Source: Paenibacillus_L residui
GTDB taxonomy: Bacteria > Bacillota > Bacilli > Paenibacillales > NBRC-103111
Direction of reading: 5' to 3'
DNA length: 64,000 nt
Assembly: GCF_042677205.1 (NCBI RefSeq)
Contig: NZ_JBHTIU010000003.1
Span: forward strand, 1 to 64,000
This document shows positions 26,897 through 35,371 of this stretch, one piece after another. Positions within the stretch are counted from its first letter, which is position 1. Every line of letters starts with the position of its first letter. The notes beneath the pieces are model-generated. The model was not told the origin of the DNA. It saw only the letters and a list, made by a program, of their open reading frames with translations, and ran no database searches. The position numbers were made by a program, and so were the translations under genes.

Positions 26897-27220
26897 ATGA
26901 TTCACCATAATATAACACCGGAAGATTTCGACCGCAAGCTAAAGGCGGGGGAATTGGCTGCAGATCTTATTGTCGATGTCAGGGAGCAGGAGGAATGGGA
27001 TTATTATCACCTGGAGGAAGCGGTACACATCCCAATGAATAGTATTCCCGAAAGAATGAAGGAGCTTCCATCCGATAATCTGATTTATATTGTATGCGCC
27101 CATGGTGTCAGAAGCGAGATGGTCGTCCGCTACCTGCTGCAGAACGGATTGGAGAATGTCGTTAATGTAATTGGGGGGATGGCGGCAGTTTCCGGTCTCC
27201 GCGGTTTTATTTACGACTAG
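26897..27220 (+). CDS. rhodanese-like sulfurtransferase domain protein
   Basis: This is a 107-residue single rhodanese domain. The family signatures are DLIVDVREQEEWDYYHLEEAVHIP and the active-site loop CAHGVRS with the catalytic Cys. Such proteins carry persulfide sulfur for tRNA thiolation, cofactor synthesis or detoxification; the partner is unknown here. The ATG at 26897 is chosen since GAAAGGAAG lies about 6 nt before it. The next gene starts 24 nt downstream, so the two may be cotranscribed. Confidence 0.88.
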   Translation: MIHHNITPEDFDRKLKAGELAADLIVDVREQEEWDYYHLEEAVHIPMNSIPERMKELPSDNLIYIVCAHGVRSEMVVRYLLQNGLENVVNVIGGMAAVSGLRGFIYD

Positions 27221-27244
27221 CTGTTACAGCGCGAAAGGGATTCT

Positions 27245-27850
27245 ATGAAAAAGTGGAAGCTAAAATTTAAGAAATGGAAGGCAGGGCAGGTCGATATCAG
27301 CAGGCTGGATGACCGGGTGATTCTGCTAAATTTATATTTCACTCAGTTAGCGTGCCTGCTGCTGGCTCTTATTCTTATCCTGTTTCAGAAGAACAACGGG
27401 TTGTCGTCCCTGCTGAGTATTACGGATCCTATTCAGGCCGTCCTTTGGGGAGCGGGGTTCGCGTTGGTTGTCCTGGCGGCGGATATGCTGATTTCCCGCT
27501 GGGTGCCGGAGGAAGTGACGGATGATGGCGGGATTAATGAGAAGATGTTTGGCAGGAGGCCCCTATGGCATATTCTAATTTTGTGCTTCATAGTGGCGGT
27601 TTGTGAGGAGTTGCTGTTTAGAGGGGCTCTGCAGCATTGGATGGGCCCTTATTGGACCAGCATACTCTTTGCGGCTATCCATGTCCGCTATCTTCAGCAT
27701 TGGCTGATGACGGGCCTCGTGTTTTGCATCAGCTACGGCCTGGGCTGGATCTTCATCCATACCGGGACGCTGTGGACCCCGATCATCGCCCATTTCCTAA
27801 TCGATCTGGTGATGGGCTGTATAATAAGATTTAAGAAGGATGCGGCGTAA
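27245..27850 (+). CDS. CPBP family intramembrane glutamic protease
   Basis: The protein is 201 aa with about five membrane helices. The CPBP/ABI motifs are EELLFRG (the EExxxR motif), FAAIHVRY (His in the second motif) and PIIAHFLIDL (the HxxxD/N type). The family cleaves or processes membrane substrates. The position matches B. subtilis ypbD, a CAAX-type protease between fer and mecB. The ribosome binding site is weak (GAAAGGGA). The stop lies within a small TGCGGC/GCCGCA hairpin. Confidence 0.88.
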   Translation: MKKWKLKFKKWKAGQVDISRLDDRVILLNLYFTQLACLLLALILILFQKNNGLSSLLSITDPIQAVLWGAGFALVVLAADMLISRWVPEEVTDDGGINEKMFGRRPLWHILILCFIVAVCEELLFRGALQHWMGPYWTSILFAAIHVRYLQHWLMTGLVFCISYGLGWIFIHTGTLWTPIIAHFLIDLVMGCIIRFKKDAA

Positions 27851-27886
27851 CGGACTTGTCTTCCGCCGCAATCCGCCATCAGGCAG

Positions 27887-27911
27887 CGGATAGCCTCTCA
27901 AGGGCTATCCG
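27887..27911. terminator. bidirectional hairpin between CPBP and deacetylase genes
   Basis: A perfect 9-bp stem CGGATAGCC / GGCTATCCG with a 7-nt loop lies between convergent genes. T-tracts are modest (GTTTCT). Confidence 0.55.
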
Positions 27912-28713
27912 TTTCTATTGTGCGGGGATCAATGAATCCGTAGCCTTCCTCTTCGAGTTTGTCCAGCAAGGTGTCCAGCGCCTCAACGGTCCATGGGAGC
28001 TCATGCATGAGAATATTGCTTCCCGGATGAAGCTGGTCCAGAACATTTTGAATAACGACCTCCGGCTTGTTCTTGGCCGATGCGTCCCAGTCCAGGGAGC
28101 CGTTGGACCAGGTCATGAAGAGCGCTCCTTCTTCCTTCACCTTCTCCTTCACGTAGTCGTTCGCCGAACCGAACGGAGGGCGGAAAAACTTCGGCGCACT
28201 GCCGACCATCTCGGCGACAATCTTCTGAACGTCTTCAATTTGCTGATCAATCGTTTCCTTGCTTTCGTTTTTCAAATCAATATGGTCCCAAGAATGATTC
28301 CCAATGATTTGCCCCCGATCGTGGATCAACTGGAGCAGCTCGGGGTTCTGTTTAATCCGATAGCCATTGACGAAAAAAATCGCTTTGGCCTCATGCTTGT
28401 CGAGGGTGTCCAGCATGGATTCAATCATTTCCTTATCCTTCGGGCCATCGTCAAAAGTCAGCAGCACCATCTTCTTGTTTCCATCGGGATCTAAAGGAGT
28501 CAGGGCGTAATTGTCTTTCATCCGATAGGCAATGGCAGGAGCCTCCGGAACGGGCTCAGGTGTCGGATCTGCCGGCGGCTCCGGAGACGGAACCGGCGTA
28601 GCGGACGGTATCGGATCCGCAGGTGAAGCAGACGGCCCGTTCGCGGCGGAAGGAGCGGAGCAAGCCGTGAGGAGAACCGTCCCCAGAGTAAGAACTATCC
28701 AAGTCTTTTTCAT
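27898..28713 (-). CDS. polysaccharide deacetylase lipoprotein (NodB domain)
   Basis: This is a 271-residue exported lipoprotein: the signal peptide ends at the lipobox LLTACS (about residues 15-20). A Pro/Ser/Glu-rich linker of about 45 residues follows, then a NodB domain with LLTFDDGP, NHSWDH and RPPFGSAN, the metal and catalytic motifs. The family removes acetyl groups from peptidoglycan sugars. The ATG at 28713 has GGGAGAG 8 nt upstream; an earlier in-frame ATG lacks one. The exact substrate (GlcNAc or MurNAc) cannot be told. Confidence 0.88.
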   Translation of the reverse strand: MKKTWIVLTLGTVLLTACSAPSAANGPSASPADPIPSATPVPSPEPPADPTPEPVPEAPAIAYRMKDNYALTPLDPDGNKKMVLLTFDDGPKDKEMIESMLDTLDKHEAKAIFFVNGYRIKQNPELLQLIHDRGQIIGNHSWDHIDLKNESKETIDQQIEDVQKIVAEMVGSAPKFFRPPFGSANDYVKEKVKEEGALFMTWSNGSLDWDASAKNKPEVVIQNVLDQLHPGSNILMHELPWTVEALDTLLDKLEEEGYGFIDPRTIETDSP

Positions 28714-28909
28714 AAATATCTCTCCCATGATTAATTAAAATCGTAATTAAACTGCGTAAAAATAAACCGGATTACCCTATTGTAACTAAGATCGGCATGA
28801 AATCCCAGCCCGGCGGAGGTTTCCTGTTTTTCACGGCGATAAGTTTGATATAGCAGGCAAACAATAAATTGTGAACCGGAATCAAGTAACTATTAGGGAG
28901 GCGAAATCA

Positions 28910-29275
28910 ATGCGCATGGCCACTTTTTTAATGGGTGGAATTGCAGGAGCAGCGGCAGCCATCTATGTCAGCCGCAACCGCGATAAAGTTTGGTCCGGAC
29001 TTGTCCAAGCTGCCGGTTCAGCTCAGAAGATGATGTCCAATTCCAAAGTTTTCGGATTTGCTTCAGCAACCAGCCAGACCGGAGCTTCGAGCGAACCAAA
29101 GCAGCCTGAAGCCAAGACTGCCGGCAGCATCGCTGATAATACGCAAACGTCCAAGTATCAGCTCAAGGACGTTGAGGAAATTGTTAGCAAGGATCCCGAG
29201 CTTACAGCGACGGTGCAGGAAATATTGGAGCATAATCAGAACCAAAAGTCGGAATTCAGCCCTATTCGCTCTTAA
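28910..29275 (+). CDS. small membrane-anchored protein, YtxH-like
   Basis: This 121-residue protein has an N-terminal Gly/Ala-rich helix (ATFLMGGIAGAAAAIYVS) followed by RNRDK. The rest is a polar region with a Ser/Thr/Gln-rich middle and an acidic helical C-terminus. The N-terminal layout resembles YtxH-type general stress proteins, but I do not recognise the rest. The ATG at 28910 follows TAGGGAGGCG at 7 nt. It is monocistronic, ending at a clear terminator. Confidence 0.6.
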   Translation: MRMATFLMGGIAGAAAAIYVSRNRDKVWSGLVQAAGSAQKMMSNSKVFGFASATSQTGASSEPKQPEAKTAGSIADNTQTSKYQLKDVEEIVSKDPELTATVQEILEHNQNQKSEFSPIRS

Positions 29276-29295
29276 GCTGACTTCATGAGCACAGG

Positions 29296-29326
29296 CCTAG
29301 CGGTAAGTTGTCCCGCTAGGTTTTTT
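29296..29326 (+). terminator. terminator after the YtxH-like gene
   Basis: A perfect 8-bp stem CCTAGCGG / CCGCTAGG with a short loop is followed by six T residues. Confidence 0.9.
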
Positions 29327-29596
29327 ATCCAAATTGAAAGTATAAGTTCAAATGTGTTTGTGGGATGAATTACCATTTAACTCCTGATATTTACGATTCT
29401 GCATGCCGCCGTCAGACAGTACGGTTTATTTTCCGGGCGGCCGTAAATCGAAGAAGCGAATACATAATTAGTAAAGCTTTTTTATAGATCATTTATTAGG
29501 CCCCCAATTGTAAAACCAAAGAAAGGAATACGCTGCCGAAATAAACTATTATCCCTCAATCTTTTTGCAACAAATTGGCCATAAAGAAGAAGAACA
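29327..29596. other. AT-rich intergenic stretch without a visible gene
   Basis: No convincing frame or tRNA was found on either strand. The stretch is AT-rich compared with the neighbouring genes. It leads into the promoter of mecA. Confidence 0.5.
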
Positions 29597-29605
29597 TGCT
29601 ATAAT
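29597..29605 (+). promoter_or_regulatory. extended -10 promoter of mecA
   Basis: TGC followed by a perfect TATAAT (29600-29605) gives an extended -10. The best -35 (TTGGCC) is at 19 nt, so recognition probably relies on the extended element. About 110 nt of leader precede mecA. Confidence 0.6.
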
Positions 29606-29714
29606 AATAGTGCTATAAACTTTTATACAATCCAAAGCACAATTAATCATATTTTTCATAATCTGTTATTAGGGGTTCCAAACGACAGATGTGAAAGTAG
29701 AAGGGGGGTCCTAT

Positions 29715-30323
29715 ATGAAGATTGAGCGGTTAAGTTCGGATAAAATAAGAATTTTCCTAACCTTTGACGATTTGACCGAACGCGGTATTCAGAAGGAAGA
29801 TATGTGGCGAGAAATTCCCAAGGTTCATGAACTGTTCAGCGAAATGATGGAGCAGGCTTATTCGGAACTCGGGTTCGACGCGACAGGTCCCCTTGCTGTA
29901 GAAGTGTTCGCACTGCCTGCCCAAGGAATGGTGGTCATCGTTACGAGAGGGAAGATGAACGGCTCCGATTCCCAGGACTCTCTCTTGGATGAAGAGGAAG
30001 ATATCTATGAGATGGAGGTAACACTGGAGCAAAGCGATACGATCTCCTACGTCTTCCATGACTTTGAAGAGCTGCTCAGAATGGCGAAGGTGATTAACCC
30101 GCTCGTTAAGGACGGCGGTACGCTTTACTCTTACCAGAATAAATGGATTCTTCAGCTTGATCCGGCAGGAATGGATGAGAAAGACAGTAATTACCAGGCG
30201 ATTATTGCTGTTTTGTCGGAATATGGGGACGCAGCCTCGGTAACTCCGGCTGTATTGGAGGAATACGGGAAAGCAGTCATCCGGCAGGACGCCATTCAAG
30301 TTTTGTGTACTCATTTCAAGTGA
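29715..30323 (+). CDS. mecA: adaptor protein MecA
   Basis: MecA (202 aa) is the adaptor that activates ClpC and targets substrates such as ComK for ClpCP degradation. The N-terminal MKIERLSSDKIRIFLTFDDL substrate-binding part (quoted to its 20th residue), an acidic linker (DEEEDIYEM) and a C-terminal ClpC-binding domain with VFHDFEELL are typical. The ATG at 29715 has AAGGGGGG 5-9 nt upstream. Its place before gudB matches the mecB (ypbH) locus of B. subtilis. Confidence 0.92.
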   Translation: MKIERLSSDKIRIFLTFDDLTERGIQKEDMWREIPKVHELFSEMMEQAYSELGFDATGPLAVEVFALPAQGMVVIVTRGKMNGSDSQDSLLDEEEDIYEMEVTLEQSDTISYVFHDFEELLRMAKVINPLVKDGGTLYSYQNKWILQLDPAGMDEKDSNYQAIIAVLSEYGDAASVTPAVLEEYGKAVIRQDAIQVLCTHFK

Positions 30324-30337
30324 CATAAATATTTCAG

Positions 30338-30375
30338 GCATCTTCAAAAACTTCTGTTTTTGACGGATGCTTTTT
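30338..30375 (+). terminator. terminator of mecA
   Basis: GCATC-TTCAAAAAC pairs with GTTTTTGA-GGATGC over a TTCT loop with a small internal bulge. Five T residues follow. Confidence 0.8.
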
Positions 30376-30591
30376 GCTGCGTCAGGAATCCCGGGGCTTA
30401 GCGCTGTATAACCAGACTTGGCTTCGATCCATATAGAAAACTTTATTATCCTCGTGGACCAGGCAGATACCGGCGGGCGTTCACCATTCCAAATCCTATA
30501 CACGACCCGTCATCCTGTGTGGACAAGCCTGAAAAAAATGTCGAAATCCGGTTGATTTTGTGGAAACATCCTGAGGCTTGGTGGTATGCTA

Positions 30592-30600
30592 GTAACAGCG
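30592..30600 (+). promoter_or_regulatory. candidate extended -10 promoter of gudB
   Basis: TGG plus TATGCT at 30592-30600 lies 75 nt before gudB, without a good -35. The remainder of 30376-30591 shows no gene that I can support. Confidence 0.35.
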
Positions 30601-30674
30601 ACTGCTGGATAGAGACGACGGTGATTGGCCGCGGGGCGGCTTAGCACGATCATTCTTTGAACGGAGTGGAATCC

Positions 30675-31925
30675 ATGGGAGGAACAGAAAATTTAAATGT
30701 GTTGCATTCGACTCAAGTAGTAGTGAAAGAGGCACTGACCAAACTGGGTTATTCGGAGGAAATGTTCGAGCTTCTCAAAGAACCGTTACGTATGCTTACC
30801 GTCCGCATTCCCGTCCGGATGGATGACGGCAAGATTAAAGTCTTTACCGGATACCGGGCCCAGCATAACGATGCCGTAGGCCCCACTAAAGGAGGAGTTC
30901 GCTTTCATCCCGACGTGACCGAGGACGAAGTGAAGGCTCTGTCCATCTGGATGAGTCTGAAGTGCGGCATTGTTAACTTGCCGTACGGCGGGGGTAAGGG
31001 CGGTATTATCTGTGACCCGAGAGAGATGTCGTTCGGCGAATTGGAGAGGCTGAGCCGCGGCTATGTCAGAGCCATCAGCCAATTGGTCGGACCGACCAAG
31101 GATATTCCGGCGCCCGATGTGATGACGAACTCCCAGATCATGGCTTGGATGCTGGATGAATACAGCCGGATTCGCGAATTTGACGCTCCGGGATTCATTA
31201 CCGGAAAGCCGATTGTGCTTGGAGGCTCGCAGGGAAGGGAAACGGCGACGGCCAAAGGGGTTACCATCATGATCGATCAGGCGCTCAAGAAGCGGGGAAT
31301 CGATGTGAAGGATGCCCGCATCATTATCCAAGGATTCGGCAATGCGGGAAGCTACCTGGCTAAGATGATGCACGAAGCGGGAGCCAAAGTGCTCGGTATT
31401 TCAGACGTATATGGCGCGCTCTATGACGAGAAGGGCCTGGATATAGAATATTTGCTCGATCGAAGAGATTCCTTCGGGACAGTCACCAAATTATTCAGCA
31501 ACACGATTTCGAATAAAGAGCTTCTCGAACAGCCTTGCGATATACTTGTTCCTGCCGCGATCGAGAATCAGATTACTCATGAGAACGCCCATCTGATCAA
31601 AGCGGGAATTGTCGTTGAGGCCGCCAACGGACCGACAACGCTCGAGGCGACCAAAATATTGACGGAACGGGGAATACTTCTTGTTCCGGACGTTCTGGCC
31701 AGTGCCGGAGGCGTAGTCGTATCTTATTTCGAGTGGGTCCAGAACAATCAGGGCTATTACTGGACGGAGGAAGAGGTTTACAAGAAGCTTCATGAGGTTA
31801 TGATTCAAGGCTTCGAGAACGTTTATCAATTGCATCAGACACGCGGAGTAGATATGAGATTGGCCGCTTATATGGTAGGAGCAAGAAAAATGGCGGAAGC
31901 GGCGAAATTCCGGGGCTGGGTCTAA
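30675..31925 (+). CDS. gudB: NAD-dependent glutamate dehydrogenase
   Basis: This 416-residue Glu/Leu/Phe/Val dehydrogenase interconverts glutamate and 2-oxoglutarate plus ammonia. Catalytic-region motifs are GGGKGGI, with the catalytic Lys, and PAPDVMTN. The NAD domain has IQGFGNAGSYLA, and the substrate region has EAANGPTT. The locus (mecA-gudB-prsW) is that of GudB in B. subtilis. The ATG at 30675 follows GAACGGAGTGG; an upstream in-frame TTG would put this site inside the coding region. prsW follows with no gap. Confidence 0.94.
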   Translation: MGGTENLNVLHSTQVVVKEALTKLGYSEEMFELLKEPLRMLTVRIPVRMDDGKIKVFTGYRAQHNDAVGPTKGGVRFHPDVTEDEVKALSIWMSLKCGIVNLPYGGGKGGIICDPREMSFGELERLSRGYVRAISQLVGPTKDIPAPDVMTNSQIMAWMLDEYSRIREFDAPGFITGKPIVLGGSQGRETATAKGVTIMIDQALKKRGIDVKDARIIIQGFGNAGSYLAKMMHEAGAKVLGISDVYGALYDEKGLDIEYLLDRRDSFGTVTKLFSNTISNKELLEQPCDILVPAAIENQITHENAHLIKAGIVVEAANGPTTLEATKILTERGILLVPDVLASAGGVVVSYFEWVQNNQGYYWTEEEVYKKLHEVMIQGFENVYQLHQTRGVDMRLAAYMVGARKMAEAAKFRGWV

Positions 31926-32627
31926 ATGCTCTGGCTGTCGCTTCTGACGGCTGCGATTGCGCCAGGAATGGCACTCCTAGTTTACTTTTATCTTAAGGAC
32001 CGGTATGATCCCGAGCCTGTGCACATGGTGGCCAGAATGTTTTTGTTCGGGGCGCTGCTCGTGTTTCCGACCATGGTGCTGCAGCGGGCGCTTGTTCTTG
32101 GATTGGGAGAGAGTCCTGTATTATATTCCTTCGTATATTCTGCCGGAGTTGAAGAGTTTTTTAAATGGTTCGTGCTTTACTTCGTTCTATACAAGCATGC
32201 GTTTTTCGATGAGCCTTACGATGGAATTGTATATTCCGTTGCCGTATCGGCAGGTTTTGCGACGGTGGAGAATGTTTTTTACGCGCTGTTGAATTTTGTC
32301 ACATTCTCGGATTTGCTTCTTCGGGCTTTGCTCCCCGTTTCGGGTCATGCTCTGTTCGGAGTATCCATGGGATATCATCTGGGCAGAGCGAAGTTTTCCC
32401 AACAACGAGAGAAACGCTTTCTACTATTTGCCATATGTATCCCTATATTGTATCACGGGTTATTCGATTACATCCTGCTGCTGAGAACCAACTGGATGTT
32501 TTTGATCGCTGTGTTTATGGTATTTTTGTGGGTAAGAAGCTTGCGCAAGGTGCGCAAAGCGAATGACAGATCCTCCCGTCGGCACCTTCATCCGCAGGAA
32601 GAGGTTAAAATGTCCACATTCAGCTAA
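31926..32627 (+). CDS. prsW: intramembrane metalloprotease PrsW
   Basis: PrsW (233 aa) is a polytopic protease that makes the site-1 cut in the RsiW anti-sigma factor in Bacillus, releasing sigma-W. The family motifs are visible: AGVEEFFKWFVLY (EExxK), SGHALFG and YHGLFDY with conserved His. About eight hydrophobic segments are present, and the C-terminus is basic. The start codon follows the gudB stop immediately. No RsiW is in the window. Confidence 0.9.
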   Translation: MLWLSLLTAAIAPGMALLVYFYLKDRYDPEPVHMVARMFLFGALLVFPTMVLQRALVLGLGESPVLYSFVYSAGVEEFFKWFVLYFVLYKHAFFDEPYDGIVYSVAVSAGFATVENVFYALLNFVTFSDLLLRALLPVSGHALFGVSMGYHLGRAKFSQQREKRFLLFAICIPILYHGLFDYILLLRTNWMFLIAVFMVFLWVRSLRKVRKANDRSSRRHLHPQEEVKMSTFS

Positions 32628-32680
32628 TAATGACGGATATCAGAATTAGTTGAATACCTTTCGGGAAGGATGGATGAGGC

Positions 32681-32839
32681 TTGCATCCACGTGTCAAAGT
32701 AAGCATTCGCTGCAAAGCGTGCGGTGAGCGGTTCGTGCTGAAGGGAAACCGGGAGAAGGGACGGATCGAAACCGGGTTCAAACGTTGTTTGTGCGATAAT
32801 GAAAGAGATTTTGATATCGACATACTGGATTACGACTGA
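32681..32839 (+). CDS. 52-residue cysteine-containing small protein
   Basis: A TTG-started frame of 52 codons begins right after a stop, with AAGGA at 10-nt spacing. The peptide has CKACGERF and CLCDNE, suggesting a small zinc site, and an acidic tail ending in DIDILDYD. A strong terminator follows 2 nt after the stop. The compositional bias and the gene-tight context support coding. I do not recognise the family. It lies between prsW and ypeB, where B. subtilis has sleB. Confidence 0.6.
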   Translation: MHPRVKVSIRCKACGERFVLKGNREKGRIETGFKRCLCDNERDFDIDILDYD

Positions 32840-32840
32840 G

Positions 32841-32869
32841 AACAGAGGCTGTGAAGCCTCTGTTTTGTT
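32841..32869 (+). terminator. terminator after the gudB-prsW-small protein unit
   Basis: A perfect 10-bp stem AACAGAGGCT / AGCCTCTGTT with a GTGA loop is followed by TTGTTG. Confidence 0.85.
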
Positions 32870-32993
32870 GTGTTGTCCTTCCATAGCCTGTGGGGCAGGG
32901 CGATTAATCTATCCCTCCGGGCATGAATAAAGCCTTTCCTTTTAACGAAAGCTATGTGCATCTAATGCTGATTTAAAAGGAGAGAATATAAGT

Positions 32994-34349
32994 ATGTATA
33001 AGCGATTGAGCGCTGTAATGTTCCCGATACTACTCATTGCTCTAATCGGAACGGGGGTGTGGGGCTACCAGGAGAACCGGGAGAAGAATACGGTATTAAT
33101 CAAGGCGGAGAATCAATACCAGAGAGCGTTCCATGACCTGACCGCTCACATGGATAAACTGCATACCGAGCTTGGCAATACGCTCGCAGTGAATTCCGGA
33201 TCCCACGATATGTACCGGAAAGGGCTTGTCAATGTCTGGAGAATTACCAGTCAGGCGCAGAATGAAATCAGCCAGCTTCCTTTAACACTGCTGCCCTTCA
33301 ATAAAACGGCTCTTTTTCTGGACAATATCTCCAAATTTTCGTACCGTACTGCTGTAAGAGATCTATCCAAGCAGCCTCTGAATGAGGAAGAATCGAAGGC
33401 TTTGTTTACCCTATATGAAAGGGCCAAAGAGATCAGAGACGAGCTGCGAGGCGTCCAGGATCAGATTATCGCCAACAATCTGCGCTGGATGGATGTAGAG
33501 GTGGCGGTAGCTTCGCAGGGGCAGAAGCTGGACAACGTCATTGTGGACGGTTTTCAATTGGTGGACCAGAAGGTAAGCCAATATCCGGAAGTGGATTGGG
33601 GACCGACGATGGCCACCGTTAACCAGGACAAGTCGTTCTCCGCTTTATCGGGAGACGAAGTGACAGCGGAAGAGGTGAAGCAACGGGCCGTACAATTTCT
33701 TGGAGTTCAGGATGACGGAAGTCTGCAGGTTAATGAGAATGGAGCCGGCACCGAGGCGAACACCTTCTCCGTGTCCGGCGTGAAGCCGGGTACCGACCGG
33801 GAAGTCCACCTGGATTACACGAAGAAGGGCGGCCAGTTGATCTGGTATATGGCACCGAGAGAAGTTACGGAGAAGACGATAGACCTTCGGGCAGCCCGCG
33901 ATTCGGCATTGGAGTTTCTGGATCATCACGGCTTTTCTACGATGGCTCCGGTGTCTGTAGACGAATATGCCAATGTAGCGAGTCTTACCTTTGCCAACCG
34001 GATTAACGACGTAGTGGTGTATCCCGAGAAGATGGTTGTTGAAGTGGCCCTGGACAACGGGGAAGTACTTGGACTGCATGCCGCCGATTATGTTCTCGAG
34101 CACAAGGACAGGGAGATCGGGAAGCCATCCTTAACCGAGGAAGAAGCACGCAAATCGTTAAATACGCAATTTGAGGTGACGGGAACCCGTTTATGTCTCA
34201 TTCGCAACGATATGGATCAGGAAACGCTCAGCTATGAATTTACTGGAAAAGTTAACGGCTCAAACTATAAAATATTTATAAATGCAAACAGCGGTGTTGA
34301 GGAAAAAGTGGAGCCCCTGCGCCAGCAAGATGTTGTAGCAGCTCAATAA
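32994..34349 (+). CDS. ypeB: germination protein YpeB
   Basis: YpeB (451 aa) has an N-terminal membrane anchor (about 7-25), a long helical domain, and C-terminal PepSY-type repeats (ARDSALEFLDHHGF; TEEEARKSL). In Bacillus it sits in the inner spore membrane and is needed for stability of the cortex-lytic enzyme SleB, with which it normally shares an operon. Here no sleB precedes it. The start follows AAAGGAGAG. A terminator follows the gene. Confidence 0.92.
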   Translation: MYKRLSAVMFPILLIALIGTGVWGYQENREKNTVLIKAENQYQRAFHDLTAHMDKLHTELGNTLAVNSGSHDMYRKGLVNVWRITSQAQNEISQLPLTLLPFNKTALFLDNISKFSYRTAVRDLSKQPLNEEESKALFTLYERAKEIRDELRGVQDQIIANNLRWMDVEVAVASQGQKLDNVIVDGFQLVDQKVSQYPEVDWGPTMATVNQDKSFSALSGDEVTAEEVKQRAVQFLGVQDDGSLQVNENGAGTEANTFSVSGVKPGTDREVHLDYTKKGGQLIWYMAPREVTEKTIDLRAARDSALEFLDHHGFSTMAPVSVDEYANVASLTFANRINDVVVYPEKMVVEVALDNGEVLGLHAADYVLEHKDREIGKPSLTEEEARKSLNTQFEVTGTRLCLIRNDMDQETLSYEFTGKVNGSNYKIFINANSGVEEKVEPLRQQDVVAAQ

Positions 34350-34368
34350 AAACCGGCGGTAAATATTG

Positions 34369-34407
34369 GGAAGGAGTCCTTGAGTTCCAGGGCTTCTTCT
34401 TTTTTTT
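34369..34407 (+). terminator. terminator of ypeB
   Basis: GGAAGGAGTCCT (34369-34380) pairs with AGGGCTTCTTCT (34389-34400) using G-U pairs, followed by eight T residues. Confidence 0.75.
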
Positions 34408-34439
34408 GCTTGTAAAGGGCTTTTTTGTCAAGAACAAAA

Positions 34440-34448
34440 TGGTATAAT
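34440..34448 (+). promoter_or_regulatory. extended -10 promoter of the PilZ gene
   Basis: TGG plus TATAAT (34443-34448) lies 38 nt before the start. No consensus -35 is present at 17 nt. Confidence 0.55.
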
Positions 34449-34485
34449 AGAACTAGGTATTAATACCTATTGGGAGGTGGAGGAC

Positions 34486-35130
34486 TTGCTTCCAGATATC
34501 AATCAAGTTATTTCGTTATACATTCTGTCCTGTGGCGAGGATGGAACCGGACAAGAATATAAATCGCGTATAGCCGATGTTTCGGACGATGCTCTGGATA
34601 TCCAAATTCCTATTCACGAAACAACCGGCCGTTTAAAGCGTCTACATATAGGAGATGAATTGGAAATCGTATTTATTGCCGAAGGAGGAATGAAATATTA
34701 TTTTCCATCCCGCGTCCTCGGTTACCGCAAAGATAACATAGACTTAATTAGATTGAAGAAACCCGAACCGGGTACAGTGAGCAAAATTCAGCGGCGCAGT
34801 TTCCTTCGCGTCCCCGCTCAGCTGGAGTTGATTATGGAGGTACAAGGGCGGCCTGCGGTTCGTGCCATCACGGAAGATATAAGCGGTGGAGGAGTTTCCT
34901 TCCGTTGTCCTGGTGAACTGTCCTATTCCCAAGGAGGACTAGTGGAGGGTCGGCTTAAGCTGCCTCAGTCAATGGAAGAAGTCCGGTTTGCAGGCCATAT
35001 GGTGCGGCGAGCAGAGTCAGAGAACGGAAAACCAATCATTATAGTACAGTTTGCGGAAATCGCCGAACGGGATCGACAGAGCATCATCCGATATTGCTTC
35101 AAAAAGCAGATCGATATCCGTAAAAGGTGA
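34486..35130 (+). CDS. PilZ domain cyclic-di-GMP receptor, YpfA/YcgR type
   Basis: This 214-residue protein has an N-terminal YcgR-type domain and a C-terminal PilZ domain with the c-di-GMP motifs RRSFLR (RxxxR) and DISGGG (DxSxxG). B. subtilis YpfA/MotI at this locus acts as a flagellar clutch. The TTG at 34486 is chosen since GGAGGTGG lies 5 nt upstream; the in-frame GTG at 34477 is within that ribosome site. It lies between ypeB and cmk as in Bacillus. Confidence 0.88.
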   Translation: MLPDINQVISLYILSCGEDGTGQEYKSRIADVSDDALDIQIPIHETTGRLKRLHIGDELEIVFIAEGGMKYYFPSRVLGYRKDNIDLIRLKKPEPGTVSKIQRRSFLRVPAQLELIMEVQGRPAVRAITEDISGGGVSFRCPGELSYSQGGLVEGRLKLPQSMEEVRFAGHMVRRAESENGKPIIIVQFAEIAERDRQSIIRYCFKKQIDIRKR

Positions 35131-35135
35131 TGTTT

Positions 35136-35165
35136 TTGCAATGATGACTTTGATTATGGTATAAT
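35136..35165 (+). promoter_or_regulatory. sigma-A promoter of cmk-plsC
   Basis: TTGCAA (35136-35141), an 18-nt spacer and TATAAT (35160-35165), with TG just before the -10. About 200 nt of leader follow before cmk. That leader is open in the cmk frame but lacks ribosome-binding signals. Confidence 0.65.
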
Positions 35166-35371
35166 CTTGAGCGTTGGCAGGCTTCTTGCGCCTGTTTTGG
35201 ATGACCGGATCAGGTTATATTATCGGGCAGAGAAGAGATTTTTCCAGCTTTATCTGCCGGGTTATAGTCAACGGTCTGTTATCTTTCTTATTGCCCGGGG
35301 CCGCTATTGGACCTGTGCAATATAGAAGGAAAGTATTAAGCGGTTGGCAGATTTTATGGGAGGCACTACTT

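Noticed and set aside
30390..30503. Minus-strand segment between mecA and gudB reading GICLVHEDNKVFYMDRSQ
   Set aside because: It looks protein-like, but is bounded by stops within about 30 codons, has no good start, and shows no neighbouring fragments in other frames. It may be a remnant, but there is not enough to call a pseudogene.
35174..35371. In-frame 66-codon extension upstream of cmk
   Set aside because: No start in it has a ribosome binding site, and the normal Cmk N-terminus begins at the TTG at 35372 behind GGGAGG. It is more likely an untranslated leader that happens to lack stops.
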